In this document: positions 63,983 to 64,000 of the stretch, piece by piece
Layout of the letters: every line of letters begins with the position of its first letter
Numbering within the stretch: position 1 is the stretch's first letter
Source: Rhodothermales bacterium
GTDB lineage: Bacteria; Bacteroidota; Rhodothermia; Rhodothermales; VXPQ01
Direction of reading: 5' to 3'
Assembly: GCA_951812345.1 (NCBI GenBank)
Contig: OX638295.1
Location: 372,501 to 436,500, forward strand
DNA length: 64,000 nt
Notes under the pieces: generated by a model
What the model was told of the DNA's origin: nothing
Database searches by the model: none
The model's input: the letters and a program-made list of their open reading frames with translations, nothing else
Position numbers and translations under genes: made by a program

Positions 63983-64000
63983 TGGCGATGGGTAATGCCA

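Overview
The window looks like chromosome of a GC-rich member of the FCB (Bacteroidota-related) lineage, most plausibly a Rhodothermota-type bacterium. The evidence is a CarboxypepD_reg-like TonB receptor, a secreted protein with an FlgD/T9SS-like C-terminal domain, a PorV/PorQ-family barrel, poor Shine-Dalgarno sites, and single-copy housekeeping genes (dnaA, aspS, glnB-amt). The taxonomic call is inference from gene content; no marker was searched. No rRNA, CRISPR array or prophage was seen.

Layout. 0-6.7 kb: an AddAB-like nuclease/helicase pair (the first gene runs in from the left edge) and rmuC. 6.7-9.5 kb: a radical SAM gene between inverted copies of a short repeat, one of which carries an intact IS3-family insertion. 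9.8-26.7 kb: a long plus-strand run with TonB receptor, secreted protein, PorV-like barrel, ribokinase, RhaT-like transporter, formylglycine-enzyme-fold protein, putative glycosidase-like protein, DUF455 protein and a large PmoA-like/dehydrogenase/HEAT/cytochrome c protein. It reads as a sugar acquisition and oxidation region. 26.9-31 kb: a small conserved protein, dnaA with a probable origin upstream, and the glnB-amt nitrogen pair. 31.3-38.3 kb (minus strand): a sorbosone-dehydrogenase-like lipoprotein, an aldo/keto reductase, a ubiquitin-like/E1/rhodanese fusion beside a JAMM peptidase, tRNA-Leu, tRNA-Lys, a pyrophosphatase-like gene and aspS.

38.4-41.9 kb: two 256-bp elements in inverted orientation enclose a sodium/solute symporter and an amidohydrolase lipoprotein; their central segment is flipped between the copies. 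41.9-58.9 kb: two nearly identical glycosyltransferase genes, in direct orientation, bracket an RND efflux operon, a minus-strand isoprenoid-type cluster (squalene/phytoene synthase, two tandem DUF2236 oxygenase-like genes, FAD oxidoreductase), a PIN toxin-antitoxin pair, two gene remnants and an FkbM methyltransferase. 59-64 kb (minus strand): a surface polysaccharide operon (Wzy-like polymerase/ligase, Wzx-like flippase, glycosyltransferase, FkbM methyltransferase) that looks richer in A+T and runs off the right edge.

The strongest candidates for something new are the isoprenoid cluster, the ubiquitin-like fusion with its protease, and the repeat family with TACTCTGATTAA-type ends, which has spread through the window, supplied a stop codon to one gene, been hit by the IS3 element and undergone internal inversion.
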